Source: Chitinophagia bacterium (lineage in GTDB: Bacteria > Bacteroidota > Bacteroidia > Chitinophagales > Chitinophagaceae). Taken from it: a stretch of 25,188 nucleotides of DNA. The notes beneath the pieces were generated by a model. It was not told where the DNA came from, ran no database searches, and saw nothing but the letters and a program-made list of their open reading frames with translations. The position numbers and the translations under genes were made by a program. Of the stretch, positions 6,899 to 14,711 are shown piece after piece. Numbering within the stretch: position 1 is the first letter of the stretch; each line of letters opens with the position of its first letter. The stretch spans positions 1-25,188 of the forward strand of contig RGVM01000002.1 of assembly GCA_010027295.1 (NCBI GenBank), written 5' to 3'.

Positions 6899-8734
6899 TC
6901 ACTTTTGTTCGCCACCGCTGCCGTCGCCACTTTCCATCTTCTTCTTGAGTTCCGCAAGTACGCCGAGGTCTCCGAAGGTCGACTTCTCGACTTTGGCCTG
7001 CACGTCTTTCACGGCCTTCTTGGTCTTGGCCGTCTCTGCCGTGCGCTCCTTGCGCTCGGCATCCTTGACCTCCGCCTTGGTCTGTTCCCAGATGCGGGCG
7101 TGGCTTAGGACGATGCGCTTCTCGTTGCGGTCGAACTCTATCACCATGAACTGGTTGGTCTCTTCGGCCACGATGTTCTTGCCATCCTCCTTGGCGAGGT
7201 GGCGGTTCGGGGCAAAACCCTCCAGTCCGTACGGAAGCTGCACAATTGCACCTTTCTCCTCCTTGCGGATGACAGTGCCCTCGTGAATGCTGCCGATGGC
7301 GAAAGTGTCCTGCAGCGTGTTCCAGGGGTCCTCCTCCAGCTGCTTGTGGCCGAGCTGGAGCTTGCGGTTACCCTTGTCGATGTTGAGGATCACCACGTCG
7401 ATGCGGTTGCCGATGCGGGTGTATTCGGAGGGGTTGTTGAAACGCTTCAGCCAGCTCAGGTCGCTGATGTGGATCATACCGCCGATGCCGGCCTCGAGCT
7501 CCACGAACACGCCATAGGGGGTGATGTTCTTCACGAGTCCGTTGTGGCGGCTGTTCAGCGGGAATTTGTCCTCGATCGTACTCCAGGGGTCGTCCGTCAG
7601 CTGCTTGATGGAGAGGCTCATCTTGCGGGCGTTGCGGTCGAGCGTGACGATCTTCGCCTCGCAGTCCTCACCCTCCTTGAACGACTCCTTCGCATTGACG
7701 GGCGTGTTGGCCCAGCTGATTTCGCTGACGTGCACGAGGCCCTCCACGCCGGGCATAACCTCGAGGAAGGCTCCGTAATCCTCGATGTTGACCACGCGGC
7801 CCTTGACGACGGCACCCTCGTGGATGGTGTGGGGAAGAGTCTCCCAGGGATGCGGGGTGAGCTGCTTGAGGCCGAGGCTGATGCGGCGCTTCTCGTCGTC
7901 GAAGTCGAGGACGACGACGTGCAGCTTCTGGTCTAGCTTCAGCACCTCTGACGGGTGCTTGATGCGGCCCCAACTGATGTCGGTGATGTAGAGCAGGCCG
8001 TCTACGCCGCCCAGGTCGAGGAAGGCGCCGAAGTCGGTCAGGTTCTTGATGGTGCCTTCGAGCACCTGTCCCTTCTCGAGCTTGCTCATGATCTCGACGC
8101 GCTGTGCCTCGAGGTCGCTCTCGATGAGGGCCTTGTGCGATACGACGGCGTTCTTGATGGCCTCGTTGATCTTGACCACCTTGAACTCCATGGTCTTGTT
8201 CAGGAACTGGTCATAGTCGGTCACGGGCTTGACGTCGATCTGCGAACCCGGCAGGAAGGTCTCCATGCCGTAGATGTCCACGATCAGGCCACCCTTGGTC
8301 TTGCTGGTGACCACGCCGGTGACGACGTCGCCGGTCTTGTGCACCTCGACGATGCGCTCCCAGGCCCTGTTGATGCGGGCCTGCTTGCGGCTCAGGTGCA
8401 GATGGCCGTCCCGGTCTTCCTTCTCCACCACGAGTACTTCCACCACGTCGCCCTGCTTCAGGCCGGGCATGTCGCGGAACTCGTTCAGGGAGATGAGGCC
8501 GTCGCTCTTGAATCCGATGTTGAGGACCACGTCGGTCTTGGTCAGACCCACGACGACACCCTCGATCATCTCTCCGTCCGTGATAGACTTGAAAGTGCTC
8601 TCATAGACGGAATCATACTTTGTCTGTTCCTCAGAACTGTAGCGTGCGACATTTCGCTTGTCGATGCTCCAGTCGAAATCATCATGCGCTGATGCCTCAG
8701 CGGGGGTTGTTGGCAGTGTGTTGTTTTCTTCCAC
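6899..8734 (-). CDS. rpsA: 30S ribosomal protein S1
   Basis: A 611-aa S1 protein with six S1/OB domains at about 54-117, 135-202, 221-290, 306-377, 394-464 and 481-546. The repeated strand patterns are visible, for example NLTDFGAFLDLGGVDGLLYI in domain 3 and NIEDYGAFLEV in domain 4. It ends in a charged, probably helical tail with a short STFGDLGVLAELKKKM segment, as in other Bacteroidota S1 proteins. S1 binds single-stranded mRNA on the 30S subunit and helps start translation. The start is GTG at 8734, preceded by a strong AGGAGG with 9-nt spacing; no in-frame ATG fits. It is monocistronic by appearance, with its own promoter and leader upstream and a strong terminator downstream. Confidence 0.96.
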   Translation of the reverse strand: MEENNTLPTTPAEASAHDDFDWSIDKRNVARYSSEEQTKYDSVYESTFKSITDGEMIEGVVVGLTKTDVVLNIGFKSDGLISLNEFRDMPGLKQGDVVEVLVVEKEDRDGHLHLSRKQARINRAWERIVEVHKTGDVVTGVVTSKTKGGLIVDIYGMETFLPGSQIDVKPVTDYDQFLNKTMEFKVVKINEAIKNAVVSHKALIESDLEAQRVEIMSKLEKGQVLEGTIKNLTDFGAFLDLGGVDGLLYITDISWGRIKHPSEVLKLDQKLHVVVLDFDDEKRRISLGLKQLTPHPWETLPHTIHEGAVVKGRVVNIEDYGAFLEVMPGVEGLVHVSEISWANTPVNAKESFKEGEDCEAKIVTLDRNARKMSLSIKQLTDDPWSTIEDKFPLNSRHNGLVKNITPYGVFVELEAGIGGMIHISDLSWLKRFNNPSEYTRIGNRIDVVILNIDKGNRKLQLGHKQLEEDPWNTLQDTFAIGSIHEGTVIRKEEKGAIVQLPYGLEGFAPNRHLAKEDGKNIVAEETNQFMVIEFDRNEKRIVLSHARIWEQTKAEVKDAERKERTAETAKTKKAVKDVQAKVEKSTFGDLGVLAELKKKMESGDGSGGEQK

Positions 8735-8743
8735 TGTTTGATT

Positions 8744-8786
8744 CCTCCTTTTGTATGGATTTCGGGCGGTTTTTTGTTGTGCCCGA
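8744..8786 (-). promoter_or_regulatory. S1 mRNA leader: A-rich-loop hairpin followed by a strong Shine-Dalgarno
   Basis: On the minus strand the leader carries TCGGGC (8781-8786) pairing with GCCCGA (8762-8767) around a 13-nt A-rich loop (ACAACAAAAAACC). About 12 nt later comes AGGAGG (8744-8749), 9 nt before the GTG start. S1 likes A/U-rich single strands and is autoregulated in Escherichia coli, so an autoregulatory site is plausible but unproven. Strong SD sequences are uncommon in Bacteroidota, which makes this one stand out. Confidence 0.5.
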
Positions 8787-8792
8787 GGGCGG

Positions 8793-8825
8793 CAAAGGTA
8801 ATATATCTCCGAGAAACCACATAAA
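8793..8825 (-). promoter_or_regulatory. Bacteroidota-type promoter of the S1 gene
   Basis: Minus-strand TACCTTTG (8793-8800) is a perfect match to the -7 element TAnnTTTG of the Bacteroidota primary sigma factor. A -33-like TTTA (8822-8825) lies 21 nt upstream, inside a T-run. Transcription would start near 8786, giving a leader of about 50 nt. Confidence 0.7.
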
Positions 8826-8888
8826 AAAAGGGGAAACTTGCCGAATGCCCCTTCCGGGCCGAGAAGTCGACCCGTGCTCAGAATAGGG

Positions 8889-8994
8889 GTTCTCGGAACT
8901 CCCCCCGGTTCTGAGAACTACCTGGGGTTTTGAGAACTACCCCTGGTTCTGAGGAGCATGCCCGGTTTTGAGAACCATACCCGGTTCTGAGAAC
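8889..8994. repeat. Six near-palindromic repeats at exact 19-bp spacing upstream of the S1 gene
   Basis: The core GTTCTGAGAAC (GTTC, three bases, GAAC) starts at 8889, 8908, 8927, 8946, 8965 and 8984, so the period is exactly 19 bp. Copies 2 and 6 are identical to the core; copies 3 and 5 carry one change, and copies 1 and 4 two. Linkers of 8 bp are mostly C/G-rich. A decayed seventh copy may start at 9003. The array fills much of the 349-bp gap between the S1 start and the aminotransferase stop, upstream of the S1 promoter. The rest of that gap, 8995-9083, shows nothing recognisable. It may be an operator array, a structured RNA, or a minisatellite. Confidence 0.9.
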
Positions 8995-9083
8995 GCCTGC
9001 GAGTGTAGGGAACCCGTCGAGAAGCGGCCTGTGCCGAAACCCGGGTGACTACCCGCACGGGGGCGGATACTGGGCAGATAAGG

Positions 9084-10370
9084 TCACTTCGCCATCTTCC
9101 GGATGGCGGCCACGAGCCTGTCGAGGTCTTTGGTGGAGGTGTACACATTGGGGGTGACCCTCACCCCATGGATATGCTCCCAGTTGATGGCCACGGTATG
9201 GATGCGGTGACGATTGAAGAGCTCCGCAGACACTTCCTCCGGCTTCATGCCCTCCACGGAGATATTGGCAATCGCGCATGACTGGTGCGGAGTGGCCGAC
9301 TGCAGGAAACGTACGCGGGGCATGTCCTTTACCTGGTTCACCCAGTAGTCCTTGAGATACCGGAGCCTTGCCTCCTTGCGACGCCCACCGATAACATCGT
9401 GGAAGTCCACCGCCGCCCCGATCGCCATCTCTGATGCGAAGGAACGGGTGCCGAGCGATTCGAACTTCCGGATATCCGTACCGTCGGGCTCGTTGTTGGA
9501 CAGCAGTGCCCAGACATCCTTGACCTTCTCCTTCCCTATGTACAGCAGCCCGCTCCCGAAAGGCGCGCTGAGCCACTTGTGGAGGGAGCTTGCGAAATAG
9601 TCGCATCCCAGGTCGGGCACCTTGAAGTCCATGTGCGCCAGGGTATGCGCCCCGTCCGCGATGACCTCTATCCCCCTTCGATGGGCTTCGTCGGCGATCC
9701 TGCGCACCGGCAGGATCTGCCCGGTCCAGTTGATGAGATGGGTGACATGCACCACTCTGGTCCGAGCGGTGAAGGCCTTCACATAGAGGTCCACGATGCG
9801 CGCCTCGTCGTCGACGGGCAGGGGGAGGTCGATCCATACGAGCTTCACGCCGTCGCGCTTCTCGCGCTGCCGCCAGGCGTTGATCATGTTGGGATAGTCC
9901 TGCCGGGTGAGAACGACCTCGTCGCCTTCCTTGAGGTTGAGTCCGAAGATGACCGTATTGAGTCCCTCCGTGGAGTTGCGGTTGATGGCCACCTCCTCGG
10001 GGGAGCAGCCACAGAGGCCAGCCAGTTTCTCGCGTAGCGGCTCCCGGCCCTGGTCCAGAATCTGCCACATGTAATACGAGGGGGCCTCGTTGCAGTACTG
10101 GTAGTAGCGGATATGGGCATCCTGCACCACTTTGGGCTGCGGGGCCACGCCCCCGTTATTTAGGTTGAGGATGTTGGGGGAAACGGTGTAGGCCTCCCGC
10201 ACCCATCCCCAGAAATCCTCGTCGCCCCCAACCGCAGCCGGAATGGCATCGCCACTTCTGAAGTGGCGCTCCCGTGAAGCCTGGGCGAAGGTGGGATCCG
10301 CGAACTGGAGGAAGGGAAGGCTGCCGGCCCCGATGCCAAGACGGCGCAGAAAGGTCCTTCTGTCGGACAT
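9084..10370 (-). CDS. Tat-exported class V aminotransferase (isopenicillin N epimerase-like)
   Basis: A 428-aa PLP-dependent fold-type I enzyme of aminotransferase class V. The N-terminus carries a twin-arginine signal (DRRTFLRRLG, residues 3-12, then a hydrophobic stretch and an Ala-rich site ending FAQA near 31), so the mature protein is probably exported folded with its cofactor. Conserved features are LNNGGVAPQP near the N-terminus, NSTEGLNTV, the PLP-pyridine Asp in VIADGAHTL, and the Schiff-base Lys265 (SLHKWL). Relatives include cysteine desulfurases, kynureninase-like enzymes and isopenicillin N epimerase; the actual substrate cannot be told. The start is fixed by the Tat motif. Neighbours give no pathway hint. 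The stop precedes the 19-bp repeat array. Confidence 0.88.
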   Translation of the reverse strand: MSDRRTFLRRLGIGAGSLPFLQFADPTFAQASRERHFRSGDAIPAAVGGDEDFWGWVREAYTVSPNILNLNNGGVAPQPKVVQDAHIRYYQYCNEAPSYYMWQILDQGREPLREKLAGLCGCSPEEVAINRNSTEGLNTVIFGLNLKEGDEVVLTRQDYPNMINAWRQREKRDGVKLVWIDLPLPVDDEARIVDLYVKAFTARTRVVHVTHLINWTGQILPVRRIADEAHRRGIEVIADGAHTLAHMDFKVPDLGCDYFASSLHKWLSAPFGSGLLYIGKEKVKDVWALLSNNEPDGTDIRKFESLGTRSFASEMAIGAAVDFHDVIGGRRKEARLRYLKDYWVNQVKDMPRVRFLQSATPHQSCAIANISVEGMKPEEVSAELFNRHRIHTVAINWEHIHGVRVTPNVYTSTKDLDRLVAAIRKMAK

Positions 10371-10403
10371 GATCGTGTTTTATCCCATAAATATAAGGGT
10401 TGT

Positions 10404-10420
10404 CGGGCAGGATATGCCCG
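10404..10420. repeat. Small hairpin between the flavoprotein pseudogene and the aminotransferase
   Basis: A perfect 6-bp stem (CGGGCA, 5-nt loop, TGCCCG) sits in the 93-bp gap. On the minus strand it could be a weak terminator for the upstream flavoprotein gene or part of the aminotransferase leader; the following sequence is AT-rich but without a clean T-run. Confidence 0.35.
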
Positions 10421-10463
10421 TATCCCCTGGATGGGCATGTGTATACTTCCCTATCCACCCCGG

Positions 10464-11667
10464 TCAGGCCAGGCTGCGTGCGATATGCCTGGCCGCCGTC
10501 CACCCGCTGGTCCACGCGTGCTGGAAATTATACCCCCCCGTGATGCCGTCGACATCCAAGATCTCCCCCGCGAAATACAGGCCCGGAACCAAGCGGCTCT
10601 CCATGCTTGACGCCTCAACCTCACCGGTGCTCACTCCTCCGGCCGTCACGAACTCCTCCTTGAAGACGGTCTGCCCATCCGCCCGGAAGCCATGGCGGAG
10701 CAGATGCGAGGCCAAATTCTCGGATTGGGCGGATGTGAGGTCGGCCCATCTCACTCCGGCACCCACGCCCGAGGCCTCCGCCAGGAATTGCCAAAGCCTC
10801 GAAGGCAGCCCAAATGGACAGCGGGCCGTCACGGTGGCCGCCCCCCGCTCCCGGCGCAGGTCCTGGAAACGCGCCTTGACAAGGGAATGCGTCTCCTCGG
10901 GTAGCCACTGTACCTGGAAGGGAAACCGATAGTCGACTGCATGCATCTCCCTCGCATTCCAGGCGGATGCCTTCAATACGGCGGGACCGCTCATGCCCCA
11001 ATGCGTGACGAGTAATGCTCCCCGATGCCCATGACGGGCCCCTTCCATTTTCACGACCGCATCGGGTACGGACAGACCCATCAGTGCGCTGATTGGATGA
11101 CCAGGCAGATTGAAGGTGAACAGGGAGGGGACGGGGTCCAGGATGGTATGCCCTAGTCCCGACAACCAGTGAAGCTGCTCCCGCTTGCGGAATCCCCCCG
11201 TGGCAATGCAGACCTTCCGGCTCGTCAGGATGCGTCCATCACGCAGGGGGAGACGGAATCCATCCGCCTCCGGCAGGACGGAGACCGGTTCCGCCCGGAA
11301 GAGGATTCGGACACCGTATCGCTCGGCCTCCCCCATCAGACAGGCGATGACGCTCTCGGATCGGTTCGTAGAAGGGAACATCCTCCCGTCGGCCTCCGTG
11401 ACCAGATCTAATCCCCGGCTGCCGAACCAGCGTACGGTGTCCTGGGTGAAGAACCCATGAAAGGCTTTCCGTACGAAACGCGCGCCCCGAGGATAGCATC
11501 GGCTCATCTCCTCGATATCGCTGCAGTCGTGGGTGACATTGCAGCGCCCACCACCACTCACCCGCACCTTGGCCAGAAGCCGCTCCCGGCTGCATGCGGG
11601 CCGTGTTGACGGCGCAAAAGACACCGGCGGCGCCGCCGCCCACGACGACAAGGTCGGAATGATCCAT
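10464..11667 (-). pseudogene. BaiN/HI0933-family flavoprotein, frameshifted near the N-terminus
   Basis: The gene encodes an NAD(P)/FAD-dependent oxidoreductase of the HI0933/YhiN/BaiN family, but in two frames. From the ATG at 11667 the first frame gives MDHSDLVVVGGGAAGVF (the FAD-binding Rossmann motif) up to about ARMQPGA. The rest, from RLLAKVRVSGGGRCNVTH to the C-terminal GGYNFQHAWTSGW, is in another frame and runs intact to 10464. Relatives have about eight more residues between these parts, including the acidic residue at the end of the second beta strand that holds the FAD ribose. Total length is 1204 nt, one over a multiple of three. This fits a deletion of roughly 23 or 26 nt near 11590 (the junction lies about 11580-11600). 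The C-terminal part is otherwise well conserved, so inactivation is recent, or this is an assembly error. Confidence 0.8.
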
Positions 11668-11689
11668 ATCTGGCAAAGATTGTCTTGGA

Positions 11690-11736
11690 ATCCCAATGGG
11701 ATGAAGGAAGGATAGTACAGGTACCCGGAATTCCGG
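11690..11736. repeat. Two short palindromes between map and the flavoprotein pseudogene
   Basis: The 81-bp gap holds ATCCCA-A-TGGGAT (11690-11702) and CCGGAATTCCGG (11725-11736). Either could end the ribosomal-protein transcript after map, but neither is followed by a T-run, so a terminator is not established. Confidence 0.3.
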
Positions 11737-11748
11737 ATACGGAAGGTA

Positions 11749-12552
11749 TCAATAGTACGAGGAATCCAGATAGGGATTGGATTTCTCTGCCGCCTCGATA
11801 CCCTCGAAGGAGGATAAGATGTCCGGTCGGTTCCTCCGCACGCAGACATTGTGCTCGAAATGGGCGGAGGGCAGCCCGTCACGAGTACGTATCGTCCAGC
11901 CGTCCTTATCGTGATAGACATCCTTCTTTCCCATGTTGATCATAGGCTCGATGGCCAGCACGAGCCCGTCGGGCAGCATGGGACCCGTACCCTTCCGACC
12001 GAAGTTGGGGACCTGAGGATCCTCGTGGAGGCGGCGTCCGAGTCCATGCCCCACCAGGTCTCGCACCACTCCGTAGCCGTGCTTCTTCTCCGTATGCTCG
12101 AAGACGGCATTTGAGATGTCGCCCACCCGGTTCCCTACGACGGCCTTGCCAAGTCCGAGATACAGGGATTCCTTGGTGACCTTGAGCAGTTTGAGCACTT
12201 CGCCTTTCGAGGGTGCCAGCACGAAAGTGTAGGCGGAGTCTCCATGAAAACCGTTCTTCAGCACGCCCACGTCCACCGAAATGACGTCCCCTTCTTTCAG
12301 AAGCTGGTGGTTGGGAAAGCCGTGGACGACGGCGTCGTTCACGGAGATGCAGGTCGCAAATGGGTAGCCGTAGAGGTTTTTGAACGAAGGGACGGCGCCG
12401 TTGTCGAGGATGTACTTTTCTGCGAGGTCGTTAAGCTGCTGAGTGGTCACACCCGGCTTCAGGAACCTTGCCACCTCGGTGAGGACACGCCCCACCATGA
12501 GGGCGCTTTCGCGCATCAGTTCGACTTCTGCAGGCGTCTTGACGACGATCAT
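11749..12552 (-). CDS. map: Type I methionine aminopeptidase
   Basis: A 267-aa methionine aminopeptidase that removes the N-terminal Met from nascent proteins in the cytosol. All dinuclear-metal ligands are present: Asp94, Asp105, His169, Glu202 and Glu233, plus substrate-contacting His77 and His176, spaced as in the Escherichia coli enzyme. It lacks the N-terminal zinc-finger extension of some type I enzymes. A non-conserved tail of about 17 residues (from about 251 on) follows the usual C-terminus. It begins 2 nt after the secY stop, so it is translated with the ribosomal operon. In most Bacteroidota map is followed by infA and rpmJ; here the next gene is an unrelated flavoprotein. Confidence 0.96.
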   Translation of the reverse strand: MIVVKTPAEVELMRESALMVGRVLTEVARFLKPGVTTQQLNDLAEKYILDNGAVPSFKNLYGYPFATCISVNDAVVHGFPNHQLLKEGDVISVDVGVLKNGFHGDSAYTFVLAPSKGEVLKLLKVTKESLYLGLGKAVVGNRVGDISNAVFEHTEKKHGYGVVRDLVGHGLGRRLHEDPQVPNFGRKGTGPMLPDGLVLAIEPMINMGKKDVYHDKDGWTIRTRDGLPSAHFEHNVCVRRNRPDILSSFEGIEAAEKSNPYLDSSYY

Positions 12553-12554
12553 GC

Positions 12555-13889
12555 TCAGAACGAGGATGTGGAAGCAGGCTGACGGCCCTGTATCCTTCCG
12601 CTCGACATCAGACCGTCGTACTGGCGCATCAGCAGGTGGGTCTCGATCTGCTGGAGCGTGTCGAGGACCACACCAACCATGATGAGGAGGGATGTGCCTC
12701 CGAAGAAGGAGGCATAGGACTGCGTCACCTTCAGCTGTTGCGCGATGCCGGGCAGGATGCCCACGATGGCGAGGAATACGGCGCCCGGCAGGGTGATACG
12801 GTCCATGACCTGTCCGATGTAGTCAGCCGTCGGCTGGCCGGGCTTCACGCCGGGTATGAACCCGTTGCTCTGCTTGAGGCTGTCCGACATCTGCTTCGGG
12901 TTGAAGATGAGTGCCGTGTACAGGAAGGTGAAGGCGATGACCATCACGGCATAGATCAACATATACCAGCCGTTGCTGGGATCGTTGAAGATGCGTGCGA
13001 TCCCCTTGCCCGTCTCGAAGCTCGTGAAGGAAAAAAGGGTGGGCAGGAACATGATGGCCTGCGCGAAGATGATGGGCATCACGCCGGAGGCATTGACCTT
13101 CAGGGGCAGGAACTGCCGGGCGCCGGTGAACTGCCGGTTGCCGATGATCTGCTTCGCGTAGTTGATGGGGATCTTGCGGACGCCCTGCACCAGGAGGATG
13201 AGCCCGAGGATGATCGCGATGAGGATGGCATTCTCAATGAGGAACACCAGCAGGCCACCACCGCCACGCGTCTGCTTGGCGGCGAATTCGCCGAGGAAGG
13301 ACTGGGGCAGGCGGGCGAGGATACCCACCATGATGATAATCGAGGTTCCGTTCCCCAACCCCTTGTCCTGAATCTTCTCGCCCAGCCACATCACAAACAG
13401 TGTGCCTGCCGTTAGGGTCACAACAGTTGACACCCAGAAGTAGGGAGCGTACGATTCGATGAGCGCATCGCGGTTCACCCCCTGGAGATAGGCCACGTAG
13501 GCGCCACCCTGAAGGAAAGTCACACCCGCGGTGAGGTAACGGGTCCACTGGTTGATTTTCTTGCGGCCGCTGTCACCCTCCTTCTGGAGCTTCTGCATCT
13601 GGGGGACCAGGATGGTCATCAGTTGCATGAAGATGGAGGCGGAGATATAGGGCATGATGCCCAGGGCGAAGATGGAGGCATTGGAGAAACTGCCGCCTGC
13701 GAAGGTGTCGAACAGACCGAGTAGTCCCTCTTTGGCACTGGACAGGTCCAGCTTGTTAGGGTCGATGCCGGGAAGCACGATATGGGAGCCGACGCGATAC
13801 ACAAGCACAAGGAGCAGTGTCACGAGGATCTTGCTCCTGAGCTCTTCAATGCTCCATATGTTTCGGAGGGTCTGAACGAACTTCTTCAC
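12555..13889 (-). CDS. secY: Preprotein translocase subunit SecY
   Basis: The 444-aa central pore of the SecYEG protein-export channel in the inner membrane. About ten hydrophobic spans are visible, and the first cytoplasmic loop and C-terminal half match SecY (for example YISASIFMQLM, PLKVNASGVMPIIFA, TALIFNPKQMSD, GFIPGVKPGQPT). The chosen start is GTG at 13889 (reading MKKFVQTLRNIW), which matches the usual SecY N-terminus. An in-frame ATG at 13946 would add 19 non-conserved residues and cannot be excluded. With the GTG start, a 69-nt leader with two hairpins separates it from rplO. It overlaps no gene and runs straight into map. Confidence 0.95.
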   Translation of the reverse strand: MKKFVQTLRNIWSIEELRSKILVTLLLVLVYRVGSHIVLPGIDPNKLDLSSAKEGLLGLFDTFAGGSFSNASIFALGIMPYISASIFMQLMTILVPQMQKLQKEGDSGRKKINQWTRYLTAGVTFLQGGAYVAYLQGVNRDALIESYAPYFWVSTVVTLTAGTLFVMWLGEKIQDKGLGNGTSIIIMVGILARLPQSFLGEFAAKQTRGGGGLLVFLIENAILIAIILGLILLVQGVRKIPINYAKQIIGNRQFTGARQFLPLKVNASGVMPIIFAQAIMFLPTLFSFTSFETGKGIARIFNDPSNGWYMLIYAVMVIAFTFLYTALIFNPKQMSDSLKQSNGFIPGVKPGQPTADYIGQVMDRITLPGAVFLAIVGILPGIAQQLKVTQSYASFFGGTSLLIMVGVVLDTLQQIETHLLMRQYDGLMSSGRIQGRQPASTSSF

Positions 13890-13906
13890 AACGCTCGGAT
13901 TTGTGG

Positions 13907-13944
13907 GTCCCGCAGCCTGTGGGATGCGGGACGGGAATCCCGTC
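13907..13944 (-). promoter_or_regulatory. Overlapping hairpins in the rplO-secY leader
   Basis: Hairpin one pairs GTCCCGCA (13907-13914) with TGCGGGAC (13925-13932), a perfect 8-bp stem with a 10-nt loop. Hairpin two is the palindrome GACGGGA, A, TCCCGTC (13930-13944). They share three bases, so forming one limits the other. If secY starts at 13889 this is untranslated leader and could tune secY-map expression within the operon; if it starts at 13946 it is coding. Function is unproven. Confidence 0.4.
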
Positions 13945-13958
13945 AAATGTCGGGAAAA

Positions 13959-14408
13959 TTACTTTATAATCTCGATGCTGCCGCCGGCGGCCTCGATGGC
14001 GGTCTTGGCCTTGCCACTGGCGCCATGGACACGGAAGCTTACAGCGGTCTTGATCTCTCCATCGCCAAGGAGCTTGACCTTGTCGGTGCGGGAGACGAGC
14101 CCGTTCATGTACAGGTTCTCCATGGTGAACTCCGTGATTCCGTACTTGGCGCACAGTTCTTCCACCTGTCCGAGGTTGAATACCTTGTACTCCTTGCGGG
14201 TGGGGTTCTTAAAGCCGATCTTGGGGATGCGACGCTGGATGGGCATCTGACCACCCTCATGACCCTTCTTGCTTTTATAGCCGCTGCGGGACTGGCCACC
14301 CTTGTTGCCACGGGTGGAAGTACCTCCGTGTCCGGAACCTTCGCCTCGTCCGAGGCGCTTCTCGCGGTGGGTGGCGCCTTCCGCGGGCTTAAGTGTGTGC
14401 AGTTTCAT
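13959..14408 (-). CDS. rplO: 50S ribosomal protein L15
   Basis: A 149-aa L15 with the glycine/arginine-rich N-terminal extension that threads into the large-subunit RNA (GRGEGSGHGGTSTRGNKGG, about 21-39) and a globular C-terminal domain ending GGSIEIIK. Length and start (MKLHTLKPAEG) are normal for the family. It lies between rpmD and secY, the standard spc order. Confidence 0.97.
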   Translation of the reverse strand: MKLHTLKPAEGATHREKRLGRGEGSGHGGTSTRGNKGGQSRSGYKSKKGHEGGQMPIQRRIPKIGFKNPTRKEYKVFNLGQVEELCAKYGITEFTMENLYMNGLVSRTDKVKLLGDGEIKTAVSFRVHGASGKAKTAIEAAGGSIEIIK

Positions 14409-14489
14409 CTAATGCAGTTTTTTACTTCACGCAGCCCCCTGCAGCTGCTCGCATGTGTTGGGCCTCTCCGACCCGGACAGGGACCGGTA

Positions 14490-14669
14490 TCAGATCTCTT
14501 CCACCTTCACCAGGTGGTTGACCTTCCTGACCATCCCGAGGATCTGGGGAGTGGCCTCCACCTCGACGGAGGAGTGGAGCTTGCGCAGGCCGAGTGCCTC
14601 GATCGTCCTCTTCTGGCGCTCAGGACGGTCTATCACACTCTTGACCTTGGTTATCCTTATCTTTTTCAT
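14490..14669 (-). CDS. rpmD: 50S ribosomal protein L30
   Basis: A short 59-aa gene found by translating the minus strand between rpsE and rplO. The protein begins MKKIRITKVKSVIDRP and ends HLVKVEEI, with the L30 core RQKRTIEALGLRKL. That start and length are typical of bacterial L30. It sits 42 nt after the rpsE stop and 81 nt before rplO, exactly where L30 belongs in the spc operon. The 81-nt gap to rplO shows no further gene. Confidence 0.95.
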   Translation of the reverse strand: MKKIRITKVKSVIDRPERQKRTIEALGLRKLHSSVEVEATPQILGMVRKVNHLVKVEEI

Positions 14670-14711
14670 CGCTGTACCCTCCGGGCTTTGTGTCTATGGA
14701 TGTAAGTGCGA

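Noticed and set aside
7955..8692. A 245-codon frame antisense to the S1 gene
   Set aside because: Shadow of a strongly conserved gene; the translation is low-complexity and matches no family.
8889..8994. Possible CRISPR array
   Set aside because: Repeats are only 11 bp with 8-bp linkers, and no cas gene is near; far too short for repeat-spacer units.
8918..9148. A 76-codon minus-strand open frame over the 19-bp repeats
   Set aside because: The 19-bp unit is not a multiple of three, so repeats fall in different frames, and it overlaps the end of the aminotransferase.
13782..14705. A 307-codon plus-strand frame spanning secY, rplO and rpmD
   Set aside because: Antisense to three conserved ribosomal-operon genes, with no own features.
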